From Streptomyces lanatus (GTDB taxonomy: Bacteria > Actinomycetota > Actinomycetes > Streptomycetales > Streptomycetaceae): 64,000 bases of DNA. The stretch is from NCBI RefSeq assembly GCF_014655715.1, contig NZ_BNBM01000006.1:372001-436000 (forward strand), in the 5' to 3' direction. Positions 24,917 through 32,998 of this stretch are shown here, in pieces. How positions within the stretch are numbered: position 1 is the first letter of the stretch; every line of letters starts with the position of its first letter. The translations under genes were made by a program, and so were the position numbers. The notes beneath the pieces are model-generated. The model saw only the letters and a list, made by a program, of their open reading frames with translations. It did no database searches and was not told where the DNA came from.

Positions 24917-25803
24917 GCACGACCACCGCCACCCTTGGCAAAAAGAGCGCCCCCATCCGCCCCGCCCGGATCCTCCTCCACCTCTTCCTGGCCGGCGCGG
25001 CCCTCGCCTGGATCGCCCCGCTCGCCTGGGCCATCTACGCGGCGCTACGCCCGTACAGCGAGACCAGCGAGAAGGGATACGTGTCCTGGCCGGACTCGCT
25101 GAGCTTCGACAACTTCACGAACGCGTTCACGCAGTCGGACATGAGCCACTACTTCGTCAACACCATGATCATCGCCGTCCCGGCGGTGCTGTTGACGCTG
25201 TTCCTGTCCTCGATGGTCGCCTTCTACGTCAGCCGCTTCGACTTCCGCCTCAACCTGGCGCTGCTGCTGGTCTTCACGGCAGGCAACCTGCTCCCGCAGC
25301 AGGTCATCATCACCCCGCTGTACCGGCTGTACCTGCTGATCGACCTGCCCGGCATCACCATGTCCGGCAAGCTGTACGACTCGGCCCTGGGCCTGGTGTT
25401 GATCCATGTCGCGTTCCAGTCGGGCTTCTGCGCCTTCGTGCTCAGCAACTACATGCGCACCCTGCCGCATGAGCTGACCGAGGCCGCGCTGGTCGACGGC
25501 GCCTCCGTCTGGCGGCAGTACTGGCAGATCGTGCTGCCCCTGTGCAAGCCGGCGATGGCGGCCCTGGCCACCCTGCTCTCGATCTGGATCTACAACGACT
25601 TCTTCTGGGCCCTGGTCCTGATCTCCACCGGCGAGAACATGCCGATCACCTCGGCGCTGAACAACCTCTCCGGCGCGTACTTCACCGACCCCAACCTGGT
25701 CGCCGCGGGCGCCCTCCTCACCGCCATCCCCACCCTGATCGTGTACTTCGTGCTCCAGCGCCAGTTCGTGAGCGGCCTCACGCTGGGCGCCAACAAGGGC
25801 TGA
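24913..25803 (+). CDS. CUT1 sugar ABC transporter permease (MalG-like)
   Basis: A 296-aa permease with six predicted helices. The EAA loop EAALVDGASVWRQYWQIVLP lies at about 193-212, and the LGANKG C-terminus is typical of MalG-type subunits. It is coupled to the partner permease by an ATGA overlap. No ATP-binding subunit is encoded in the operon; in Streptomyces, CUT1 importers usually share the MsiK ATPase, which would be encoded elsewhere. Confidence 0.93.
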   Translation: MSTTTATLGKKSAPIRPARILLHLFLAGAALAWIAPLAWAIYAALRPYSETSEKGYVSWPDSLSFDNFTNAFTQSDMSHYFVNTMIIAVPAVLLTLFLSSMVAFYVSRFDFRLNLALLLVFTAGNLLPQQVIITPLYRLYLLIDLPGITMSGKLYDSALGLVLIHVAFQSGFCAFVLSNYMRTLPHELTEAALVDGASVWRQYWQIVLPLCKPAMAALATLLSIWIYNDFFWALVLISTGENMPITSALNNLSGAYFTDPNLVAAGALLTAIPTLIVYFVLQRQFVSGLTLGANKG

Positions 25804-25831
25804 TCCACACCCCCTTCGAAAGAGAACCACC

Positions 25832-27145
25832 GTGCCTCACCCCTTCACCCCGGTCGCCTCCGTCCCCGTGGACCCGGCTCACGCCCGTGTCCACGAGGAG
25901 GGCTGGCAGTCCTGGAGCCCCAGCGGCGCCTACGCCCTCACCGACCGCCCGTACCGCCCGACGAACGACAACTGGGCGACGGTCTGCTACCGCCCCGGCG
26001 TCACCGCCCCCGAGGGCACCTTCCAGGGCGAGGGCCTGCTGGCGCTCGACCCGGGCGACGGATCACCGGTCCGCCTGTGGGCGGCGGTGGACCCCTTCAC
26101 CGAGGTCCCGTCGATCCGCCTGACCGTGATGGACGGCGATGTCGCGGAGATCAGCACCGACGGCCTGGTGAAGGAGTGGACGGGGACCACCATCCATTCA
26201 GCCCTGGCCGCCTGGGCCGACAGCCTCCAACTTCCCACGCCTCGCCCGGCCCCCACGGTCTGGTGCTCCTGGTACGAGTACTTCACCGCCGTCACCGAGG
26301 ACGACATCCACGAGAACCTCCGTGCGATGGACACCCTTGACCTGCCCATCGACGTCGTCCAGATCGACGACGGCTACCAGAAGGCCCTCGGCGACTGGCT
26401 CACCCTCTCCGGCCGCTTCCGCTCCCGCGAGGGAATCGCCGACGCCATCCGCGCACGGGGCCGCCGAGCGGGCATCTGGACGGCCCCCTTCCTGGTCGAC
26501 CCGGCCAGCGACCTGGCCGCCGAACACCCGGAGTGGCTGGTCCGCGACGAGGACGGCGGCTTCACCCACGCCGGCCGCAACTGGGGCCACGACCTGCGCG
26601 TCCTGGACACCACCCACCCCGAGGCGGCGGCCTATCTGACGGATGTCTTCCGCACCCTGCGCGCCGAGGGTTACGACTACTTCAAGGTCGACTTCCTCTA
26701 CGCGGGCGCGCTGGAAGGCGTACGACACGCTTCCAAGGACGCTCTCCAGGCGTACCGCGCCGGGATCGGGCTGATCCGCGAGGCGATCGGCGACGACGCC
26801 TATCTGCTGGGCTGCGGTGCCCCGATCCTGCCCTCCCTCGGCCTGTTCGACGCGATGCGCGTCAGCCCCGACACGGCCCCGCACCGCCGCCCCGAGGCCG
26901 ACGACTACAGCCAACCCGGCCAGGACCCGGCCGAGTTCACCGGCGCGGGCCGCCAGTGGCAGCACGGCCGCCTCTGGATCAACGACCCCGACTGCCTGAT
27001 GGCCCGCCCGGCCGTGGAGACGCGGGAACAGTGGGCCGCGCATGTCGAGGCGACCGGCGGCCTGATGGCGTCCAGTGACCGCCTGCTCTCGCTCGACGAG
27101 TGGGGCGTGGCGACGACCCGCCGCCTCCTCGGGGGAGCCGCCTGA
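25832..27145 (+). CDS. Glycoside hydrolase family 36 alpha-galactosidase
   Basis: A 437-aa GH36/GH-D clan enzyme. The barrel starts with PTVWCSWYEYF at about 141-151. VVQIDDGYQKALGDWL follows at about 175-190. The nucleophile is Asp287 in YFKVDFLYAG and the acid/base is Asp347 in RVSPDTAP. It is shorter than full GH36 enzymes (about 700 aa), lacking most of the N-terminal beta domain, and has no signal peptide, so it acts on imported oligosaccharide. GTG at 25832. Its stop overlaps the GH42 ATG by one base (TGATG). Confidence 0.88.
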   Translation: MPHPFTPVASVPVDPAHARVHEEGWQSWSPSGAYALTDRPYRPTNDNWATVCYRPGVTAPEGTFQGEGLLALDPGDGSPVRLWAAVDPFTEVPSIRLTVMDGDVAEISTDGLVKEWTGTTIHSALAAWADSLQLPTPRPAPTVWCSWYEYFTAVTEDDIHENLRAMDTLDLPIDVVQIDDGYQKALGDWLTLSGRFRSREGIADAIRARGRRAGIWTAPFLVDPASDLAAEHPEWLVRDEDGGFTHAGRNWGHDLRVLDTTHPEAAAYLTDVFRTLRAEGYDYFKVDFLYAGALEGVRHASKDALQAYRAGIGLIREAIGDDAYLLGCGAPILPSLGLFDAMRVSPDTAPHRRPEADDYSQPGQDPAEFTGAGRQWQHGRLWINDPDCLMARPAVETREQWAAHVEATGGLMASSDRLLSLDEWGVATTRRLLGGAA

Positions 27146-29136
27146 TGCTGAAGATCGACGGCATCGCGTACGGCGGTGACTACAACCCCGAGCAGTGGCC
27201 CGAGGAGGTCTGGGCCGAGGACATGCGCCTGATGCGCGAGGCCGGGGTCACCATGGTCAGCGTCGGCATCTTCTCCTGGGCCCTGCTGGAGCCCAGCGAG
27301 GGCGCCTACGACTTCACCCTCCTGGACCGCGTCCTCGACCTGCTGCACGCCAACGGCATCGCGGCCGACCTCGCGACCCCGACGGCCGCACCCCCGGCGT
27401 GGTTCTTCCGCGCCCACCCCGAGGCGCTGCCGGTCGACAAGGACGGCCGCGGACTGTCGTACGGCAGCCGTCAGACGTTCTGCCCGTCGAGCCCGGCGTA
27501 CCGGGAGGCGGCGCTGCGGATGGCGCGGGCACTCGCCGGGCGTTACGCCGACCACCCGGCGCTGGCGATGTGGCACGTCCACAACGAGTACGGCTGTCAC
27601 AACGCCGAGTGCTACTGCGACGAGAGCGCGGCTGCCTTCCGGCGCTGGCTGCGGGCGCGGTACGCCGACGACCTGACCGCCCTCAACGACGCCTGGGGCA
27701 CCCGCTTCTGGAGCCAGTGGTACTACGACTGGGACGAGATCCTCCCGCCCCGCCCCACCGGCGCCGTCCCGAACCCCACCCACCAGCTGGACTGGCGCCG
27801 CTTCTGCAGCGACGAACTGCTCTCGCTGTACGAGGCGGAGCGCGAGGTGCTGCGGGAAGCCGCCCCGGCGATCCCCGCCACCACCAACTTCATGGTGATG
27901 TACAACTTCGACGCCCTCGACTACTGGCGCTGGGCCCCGAAGCTGGACGTCGTCTCCAACGACCACTACCTCCAGTCCGCCGACCCCGAGTCCGAGATCG
28001 ACATCGCGCTCAGCGGCGACCTGGTGCGCTCGCTGGCGGGCGGCCCCTGGCTGCTGATGGAGCACTCGACGGGCGCGGTGAACTGGCAGCCGGTGAACCG
28101 GGCGAAGGGGCCGGGGGAGCTGCGGCGCAATGCCCTCGCCCATGTGGCGCGCGGCGCCGACGGCATCGCCTACTTCCAGTGGCGGGCGGCCAAGGCGGGC
28201 GCCGAGCAGTGGCACTCGGCGATGCTGCCGCACGCGGGCACGGACAGCCAGATCTGGCGAGACGTGGTCCGGCTCGGCGCCGACCTGAAGGCGCTCGCGG
28301 AGGTGCGGGGCAGCGTCGGCACGGCCGAGGTCGCGATCGTCTGGGACTGGAACTCCCGCTGGGCGATGGAGCTCCCGTCCCAGCCGAGCGAGGCGCTGCG
28401 CTTCCAGGACCTGGTGCGTGCCTGGTACGAGCCGCTGTGGCGGTCGGGCGTGGCGGTGGACTTCGTACGGCCGGACGCGGATCTGTCGGGGTATCGGCTG
28501 GTGTTGGCGCCGAGCCTGTATCTGGTGGATGACGCGGGGGCGGCGAATCTGACTCGGTTCGCTGAGGGGGGTGGTGTCATCGCCATCGGCTTCCACAGCG
28601 GTGCGGTGGATGAGAACTGCCATGTGCGGCTGGGGGGTTACCCGGGCGCGTTCCGGGAGGCGCTCGGGGTGCGGACGGACGAGCTGTTCCCGCTGCTGCC
28701 GGGCGAGTCGGTGGGCCTGAGCGGCGGCGGCACGGGGACGCTGTGGTCGGAGCGGGTGCGGTTGGCCGGTGCCGAGGCGGTGTCGTCGTACACGACTGGG
28801 CCGTTGAGCGGGAGCCCGGCGGTGACGCGCAACAGCCTCGGCTCCGGGACGAGTTGGTACCTGGCCACCCTCCCCGATCCGACGAGCTTGGCCGGACTCC
28901 TGGACCGTCTCCGCACGGAGGCCGGGGTGGAGTCGGTGCGCTCGACCGCGCCCGGTGTGGAGGCGGTGCTGCGGCGCGGGGCCGACGCCGACTATCTCTT
29001 CCTGATCAACCACACGGATCGTCCCGCCGAGGTCGCGGTGGCGCCGGACGCGACGGAACTGCTGACGGGCAAGCCGGTCGTGGGGTCGGTGGGCGTCCCG
29101 GCGGGGGATGTGGCGGTGGTGCGGGAGCCGCGCTGA
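27145..29136 (+). CDS. Glycoside hydrolase family 42 beta-galactosidase
   Basis: A 663-aa GH42 enzyme. It begins with the diagnostic GGDYNPEQWPE. The acid/base is Glu148 in WHVHNEYGCH and the nucleophile Glu306 in LLMEHSTG. The structural zinc ligands Cys113, Cys151, Cys156 and Cys158 are all present. A trimerisation domain and a C-terminal beta domain follow at about 400-663. No signal peptide, so it is cytoplasmic. One-base overlap with the GH36 stop indicates coupling. Together they can remove alpha- and beta-linked galactose from an imported oligosaccharide. The TnpB element ends within 50 bp of its stop. Confidence 0.95.
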   Translation: MLKIDGIAYGGDYNPEQWPEEVWAEDMRLMREAGVTMVSVGIFSWALLEPSEGAYDFTLLDRVLDLLHANGIAADLATPTAAPPAWFFRAHPEALPVDKDGRGLSYGSRQTFCPSSPAYREAALRMARALAGRYADHPALAMWHVHNEYGCHNAECYCDESAAAFRRWLRARYADDLTALNDAWGTRFWSQWYYDWDEILPPRPTGAVPNPTHQLDWRRFCSDELLSLYEAEREVLREAAPAIPATTNFMVMYNFDALDYWRWAPKLDVVSNDHYLQSADPESEIDIALSGDLVRSLAGGPWLLMEHSTGAVNWQPVNRAKGPGELRRNALAHVARGADGIAYFQWRAAKAGAEQWHSAMLPHAGTDSQIWRDVVRLGADLKALAEVRGSVGTAEVAIVWDWNSRWAMELPSQPSEALRFQDLVRAWYEPLWRSGVAVDFVRPDADLSGYRLVLAPSLYLVDDAGAANLTRFAEGGGVIAIGFHSGAVDENCHVRLGGYPGAFREALGVRTDELFPLLPGESVGLSGGGTGTLWSERVRLAGAEAVSSYTTGPLSGSPAVTRNSLGSGTSWYLATLPDPTSLAGLLDRLRTEAGVESVRSTAPGVEAVLRRGADADYLFLINHTDRPAEVAVAPDATELLTGKPVVGSVGVPAGDVAVVREPR

Positions 29137-29176
29137 GGGCAGGGCACGGTGGAGTTCAAGCGCCGGTCAACGACCT

Positions 29177-29190
29177 GGGACTAAAGTCCC
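29177..29190 (-). ncRNA. Right-end hairpin, probable 3' part of the TnpB guide RNA scaffold
   Basis: GGGACT-TT-AGTCCC on the minus strand has a perfect 6-bp stem and contains the tnpB TAG stop in its loop and stem (29181-29183). In characterised TnpB systems the guide RNA is cut from the 3' end of the tnpB message and its spacer is the DNA just beyond the right end. If that holds here, the spacer would come from about 29140-29175. The exact RNA ends are not known. Confidence 0.5.
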
Positions 29191-30425
29191 GGGCTTGCAC
29201 AACGGGCGCCGCTGGCTGTGGCGCTGCGTTTGCGTCCTGTCCCACGCCCCGGTTCCGGAGGTGGGTCTGGGGCAGTTGACTGCGCCCCGCGTCGCCACAA
29301 CTCCCATGCTCTCGCGCGGATGTTGTGGGAGCTGTTCCGGTCTGCGTGATCAACGAATCCGCACTTCCGGCATGCGAACCAGGCCTGGGAGACCCTGTTC
29401 GCTTTGTCGATGTGCCCGCATTCGGCGCAGGTGCGCGAGGTGTACGCCGGATCGACGTGCACCACCGGCACCCCCGCCTTGCGGGCCTTGTACGCGATGA
29501 ACTGCCCCAGCTGGGCGAACGACCAGCTGGAGTGGGTGGCCCGTTGGGGCTTTCGAAGCCGTACCCGCTCGCGGATGCCCGTCAGATCCTCCAGGGCGAT
29601 CCCACGACCGGTGCGTTCAGCCTCGGCCACCACATGTTTCGCGATCTTGTGGTTGATGTCCTTGGCTCGCCGCGCCTCCTTGCGCCTGCGCTTCTTCAGA
29701 CGACGCTTGGCCGACGGAGTGTTCTTCTTCTGCAGCTTGGTGCGGAGCGTGCGCTCCCGCACCCGGATCCGGTTGAGCTCACGCCCGGCCATGATCTCGC
29801 CGTCGGACGTGGTGGCGATGTTCACGATGCCCAGGTCGATCCCGAGGAAGTCCACCGGATTCGTGTTCAGCGGCGCCTCGGGCACCTCGCACGTGGCCAG
29901 CAGGAACCACATGCCGTCCCGGCACACGAGATCGGACTCGCCGCGCCGGTACAGGGCCAAAGTGGCCAGCTGCTCCGGCGAGGCGGTGAAGGCCACGTCC
30001 TTGACCCGCCCGGCAGTCGTCCAGATCGAGACCCGGCGCCGGTCGATCTGCCAGGACAGCATCCGGTCGTCGTAGGGCTGCGCGCCCTCCGGACGGAAGG
30101 CGACCGGCTTCTCCACCGCCCTGCGGTAGCGCTTCGATCCGGGCCTGCCGAGGTTCCCGGCCTTCAGGTTGGCCTTGAGCGTGGCGTACGCGTCGCACGT
30201 CTTCTTCACGACGTGTTGGGCGGCCTGCGCCCCCAGCCCCCAGCGGGCCTTGATCTCGCAGTAGGTGTGCTCGCGCAGCGCGAAGTTCCTCTTCACATCC
30301 TTCTCGAAGGCGATCTCGCTGGCCCACGTGGCGGCCTCGTTGCAGGCACGCAGGGTCGCCTCAAGTGCCGCCGCCTGCTCGGGCGTCGGCAGCAGCCTGA
30401 CCTGTACCACCAGCTTCACGATCAC
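29181..30425 (-). CDS. tnpB: TnpB RNA-guided nuclease (OrfB-family transposase-associated protein)
   Basis: A full-length 414-aa TnpB. The split RuvC site is intact: Asp197 in FLGIDLGIVN, Glu279 in GIALEDLTG and Asp362 in HADRNSSHN. Between the last two lies a zinc ribbon with Cys333, Cys336, Cys352 and Cys355. A helix-turn-helix N-terminal domain and a basic segment (RRLKKRRRKEARR) contribute RNA binding. The start codon at 30425 begins MIVKLVVQVRLLP, as in relatives. The protein therefore looks active as an RNA-guided DNA nuclease. The Pro/Arg-rich tail overlaps the guide-RNA region. Confidence 0.95.
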   Translation of the reverse strand: MIVKLVVQVRLLPTPEQAAALEATLRACNEAATWASEIAFEKDVKRNFALREHTYCEIKARWGLGAQAAQHVVKKTCDAYATLKANLKAGNLGRPGSKRYRRAVEKPVAFRPEGAQPYDDRMLSWQIDRRRVSIWTTAGRVKDVAFTASPEQLATLALYRRGESDLVCRDGMWFLLATCEVPEAPLNTNPVDFLGIDLGIVNIATTSDGEIMAGRELNRIRVRERTLRTKLQKKNTPSAKRRLKKRRRKEARRAKDINHKIAKHVVAEAERTGRGIALEDLTGIRERVRLRKPQRATHSSWSFAQLGQFIAYKARKAGVPVVHVDPAYTSRTCAECGHIDKANRVSQAWFACRKCGFVDHADRNSSHNIRARAWELWRRGAQSTAPDPPPEPGRGTGRKRSATASGARCASPGL

Positions 30426-30585
30426 GAAATCTACATGCGTGTACGACTGTCCATCACGCGTTCACCACGCATCACCCGACCGAGTGAACCCGCCACCGCG
30501 TGGACTCGTACCAGCTCCGCCGCTCACGACGCTCGGCCGCGTCGCGGTCGCTGAAATTCGCTGCGTGCGGCACCTGTGGGCGCCC

Positions 30586-30591
30586 TACTGT
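30586..30591 (+). promoter_or_regulatory. Candidate -10 box of the CPT gene (leaderless)
   Basis: TACTGT ends 6 nt before the ATG at 30598 and no Shine-Dalgarno is present. The spacing fits transcription starting at the ATG. Confidence 0.4.
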
Positions 30592-30597
30592 GACCCG

Positions 30598-31137
30598 ATG
30601 GCGACTCGCGTGATCATCCTCAACGGCGGTTCCAGCTCGGGGAAGTCCGGGATCGTACGGTGCCTGCAAGCCGTGCTGCCGGATCCGTGGCTGGCGTTCG
30701 GGGTCGACTCGTTCGTGGAGGCGCTGCCCGCGAGGATGCGGGAGTCGGACGCGGGGATCGTCTTCGAGCCGGACGGCACGGTGCGCGTCGGACCGGAGTT
30801 CGCGGCTCTGGACAGGGCCTGGACCCGGGGCATCGCCGCGATGGCCCACGCGGGCGCCAGGATCATCGTGGACGACGTCTTCCTGGGCGGCGCGGCATCC
30901 CGGCGACGCTGGCTCACGGTGCTCGGTGATCTGCCCGTGCTGTGGGTCGGGGTGAGATGCGAGCGCACGGTCGCGGCGGGGCGTGAGATGGCACGGGGCG
31001 ACCGGGTCCGGGGGATGGCCGCGGCACAGGCGGACATGGTGCACGAGGGCGTCACCTACGACCTGGAGGTGGACACGACCCACACCGAGTCCGTGGAGTG
31101 CGCCCGAACGATCGCGGCCAGGACCGGCTGTCGGTGA
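30598..31137 (+). CDS. Chloramphenicol phosphotransferase-like (CPT family) kinase
   Basis: A 179-aa P-loop kinase. Walker A GGSSSGKS is at residues 10-17. The proposed catalytic Asp37 lies in FGVDSFVEALP, matching Asp37 of the Streptomyces venezuelae CPT. A lid region with RCERTVAAGREMARGDRVRGMAAAQ follows, then a C-terminal VHEGVTYDLEVDTTHTES typical of the family. CPT phosphorylates the C3 hydroxyl of chloramphenicol; many paralogues act on unknown small molecules, and no chloramphenicol cluster is here. The ATG at 30598 may be leaderless. Confidence 0.88.
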   Translation: MATRVIILNGGSSSGKSGIVRCLQAVLPDPWLAFGVDSFVEALPARMRESDAGIVFEPDGTVRVGPEFAALDRAWTRGIAAMAHAGARIIVDDVFLGGAASRRRWLTVLGDLPVLWVGVRCERTVAAGREMARGDRVRGMAAAQADMVHEGVTYDLEVDTTHTESVECARTIAARTGCR

Positions 31138-31140
31138 TTT

Positions 31141-31273
31141 CAAGAGGGAGTTTCCGGCCAGCAACCACAAAGACCATTTCGCGCTCTACGTCTTCATGCT
31201 CAACGACTGGACGATGCCGGTATGGCAGGACACGGAGCGCCGCACCGCCCAGCTCACACAGCACGGACCCTGA
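31141..31273 (+). pseudogene. Possible C-terminal gene remnant
   Basis: Directly after the CPT stop, in another frame, about 43 codons read like a real protein end (HFALYVFMLNDWTMPVWQDT, then ERRTAQLTQHGP and stop). Third positions are about 75% GC. There is no start codon or ribosome site for this frame; it is open backwards only through the antisense-like shadow inside the CPT gene. It looks like the tail of a gene whose front was deleted. I do not recognise the family. Confidence 0.35.
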
Positions 31274-31367
31274 ATATTCACTGCCAACCACTTGTGCCAT
31301 TCAGATAGCATGATCGAACTGATTCACGATCATTATCCTAATCTATCTGACAAATCGGCCAAAATCA

Positions 31368-32714
31368 TTGATATCTACAAATTCGGGATTGTCTTCGCGA
31401 ATAAGACGAATAAGACCCAGGTCGCTGCTCTGGGCGGCGGCCGCCGCCGTGGGCCTCGGCTTCCTCATAGCCCTGGAGATAGCCGCGCGCGGCTACGGCG
31501 TGCCCGGACCGATCACCAACCAGGCGCGGGAGGTGATGTTCCCGCCGAAGTCGGGGTTCCTCCTGTACGCCGGCATGGCACTGATGATGGTGGTGCTGAC
31601 CTGGCGGCAACGCCTGATCGCGCTGGGCTCCGCGCTGGGCATCGACGTCGTCGTCCTGCTGGTGCGCTGGGCGGCCGGCATCAGGGTGACCGAGAGCCAG
31701 GGCCACCCCTTCGGCAACGGCGCGCTGTGCGTGGTCCTGGCCTGCGCGGTCATCGCCCTCACCCGCCGCACCGGCCGTGAACGCGTCCTGCTCCTGAAGG
31801 GCGTCGGCCTGGCCCTGCTCCTGGTGGCCGGCCGCAAGACCGGCGACACCTGGCTGCTGATCACCTCCAAGAGCCGCCCGACGGTCCTCGACCCGTACGT
31901 GGCGACCGCCGACCACGCCCTGGGCAACCCGTCCTGGCTGGTGGGCCGACTGGTCAGGGCGACCGGCCCGGTGGGCGCCCACATCCTCGACTACGTCTAC
32001 GTACAACTGGCAGTGGCGGCGGTCGTGTTCGCCCTCTACCAACTGCGCCATGTGTCGAGGGACCGCCGCTTCCCGGCCCACCACCTGGTGCGCACGTTCC
32101 TGACGATCGGCCTCCTGGGCCCGGGGATCTATATGATCTTCCCGGTCGTGGGCCCGATCTTTGCGTACGGCGCCGACGGCGGCGTCTGGGCCACGGCCGC
32201 GATATGGCCGGAGACGGCACCCCCGCTCCTCGCCCCGCACGCGATCCCGTTCGACGAGATCACCCCGCGCAACTGCATGCCCAGCCTTCATACCGCCTGG
32301 GCCACCGCGATCTTCATCCACTCCCGCAAGGGCCCGCGCATCCTGCGCTACGCAGGCACGTTCTGGCTCCTCGCCACCCTCGGCGCGACCCTGGGCTTCG
32401 GCTACCACTACGGCGTCGACCTGGTGGCCGGCGTGGTCTTCACCCTCACCATCGAGGCGGGCCTGCGCGCACAGGCCCACGGCTGGGACCGCGCGGGAAT
32501 CCAACTGGTGGCATACGGCACGACGATCTTCGCGGCCCTGCTGGCGTCGTACCGCTTCCTCCCCCTCCAGATGGCCCAGCACGCCTGGCTCGCCGGCCCG
32601 CTCCTCATCCTGGCGATGGTCTCGGTGATCTACGGCTATATACGCACTACCGGCCAGTGGGACCCCAAACCCACGACAGCCCAACAGCCCGAACCCCAAC
32701 CCGAATTGGTGTGA
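31368..32714 (+). CDS. PAP2-superfamily integral membrane protein
   Basis: A 448-aa polytopic membrane protein with ten or more helices. The C-terminal half has the PAP2/inositolphosphotransferase motifs: RNCMPSLHTAWA (SLHT, catalytic His) near 305-316 and GFGYHYGVDLVAG near 344-356. Such enzymes transfer or remove lipid-linked phosphate; the PAP2_3-type members resemble inositol-phosphoceramide synthases. The exact substrate is unknown. The start is uncertain: the only in-frame options before the first helix are TTG at 31368 or TTG at 31389, neither with a good Shine-Dalgarno. The region before it is unusually AT-rich. A strong terminator follows. Confidence 0.85.
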   Translation: MISTNSGLSSRIRRIRPRSLLWAAAAAVGLGFLIALEIAARGYGVPGPITNQAREVMFPPKSGFLLYAGMALMMVVLTWRQRLIALGSALGIDVVVLLVRWAAGIRVTESQGHPFGNGALCVVLACAVIALTRRTGRERVLLLKGVGLALLLVAGRKTGDTWLLITSKSRPTVLDPYVATADHALGNPSWLVGRLVRATGPVGAHILDYVYVQLAVAAVVFALYQLRHVSRDRRFPAHHLVRTFLTIGLLGPGIYMIFPVVGPIFAYGADGGVWATAAIWPETAPPLLAPHAIPFDEITPRNCMPSLHTAWATAIFIHSRKGPRILRYAGTFWLLATLGATLGFGYHYGVDLVAGVVFTLTIEAGLRAQAHGWDRAGIQLVAYGTTIFAALLASYRFLPLQMAQHAWLAGPLLILAMVSVIYGYIRTTGQWDPKPTTAQQPEPQPELV

Positions 32715-32734
32715 GCCGTCAGATCTCCACCCGA

Positions 32735-32772
32735 GTCGAAGGGCCCCACCGCGAACGGTGGGGCCCTTCGAC
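32735..32772 (+). terminator. Perfect 17-bp terminator hairpin (copy 1)
   Basis: The arms run 32735-32751 and 32756-32772 around the loop CGAA. The stem starts GTCGAAGGGCCCCACCG. It lies 21 nt after the PAP2 stop and between convergent genes, so it can serve both strands. The same 38 bp recurs at 33441-33478. Confidence 0.85.
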
Positions 32773-32794
32773 ATCACGCCACTCCTCGGTGGAG

Positions 32795-32998
32795 CTAAGC
32801 CGCCTCCGCCTCGGACCGCGCGGTACGCACGCCCGTGACGGGCTCCTGTGCGCCATCGAGCGGCAAAGTCTCATCCAGCCCGAAGTCGGGGGCCTGGAAA
32901 GGGTTCGTGGCCGGGGGCGGCGATGCCGCGCCGGAGCGGTGGGGCTGTTCTTCCAGCGCGGAGAACAGCGAAGTCGGTTCGATGAGAGGTCTCTCTTT
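32795..32998 (-). CDS. In-frame ORF behind the TAG stop of the 73-aa protein (67 codons)
   Basis: On the minus strand this frame continues straight on from the TAG at 33001-32999 and stays open to another TAG at 32797-32795. It encodes KERPLIEPTSLFSALEEQ and then a Ser/Pro/Asp-rich tail ending TARSEAEAA. Third positions are about 80% GC, so it looks coding. There is no ATG, GTG or TTG near its beginning; the first plausible codon is ATC at 32983. It may be read by TAG readthrough, start at a non-standard codon, or be a degraded gene. Not a recognised family. Confidence 0.45.
   Translation of the reverse strand, partial: KERPLIEPTSLFSALEEQPHRSGAASPPPATNPFQAPDFGLDETLPLDGAQEPVTGVRTARSEAEAA

Larger units (their letters stand above)
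29137..30480 (-). mobile_element. IS200/IS605-type element with tnpB only (boundaries approximate)
   Basis: The region contains one intact tnpB and no tnpA, as in IS1341-type elements or non-autonomous relatives. The end near tnpB's 3' terminus is marked by a hairpin at 29177-29190, typical of the subterminal structure at the right end. The left end on the high-coordinate side is not resolved; it probably lies between 30430 and 30500. These elements make no target duplication, so the ends need comparison with an empty site. Confidence 0.7.

Noticed and set aside
26905..29013. Antisense frame of about 700 codons opposite the GH42 gene
   Set aside because: The GH42 frame has all catalytic and zinc residues; the antisense frame is a composition artefact.
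31292..31430. Alternative N-terminus beginning MIELIHDHYPNLSDKS before the PAP2 gene
   Set aside because: It is in a different frame from the PAP2 protein, uses A/T-ending codons unlike the genome and runs into shadow sequence.
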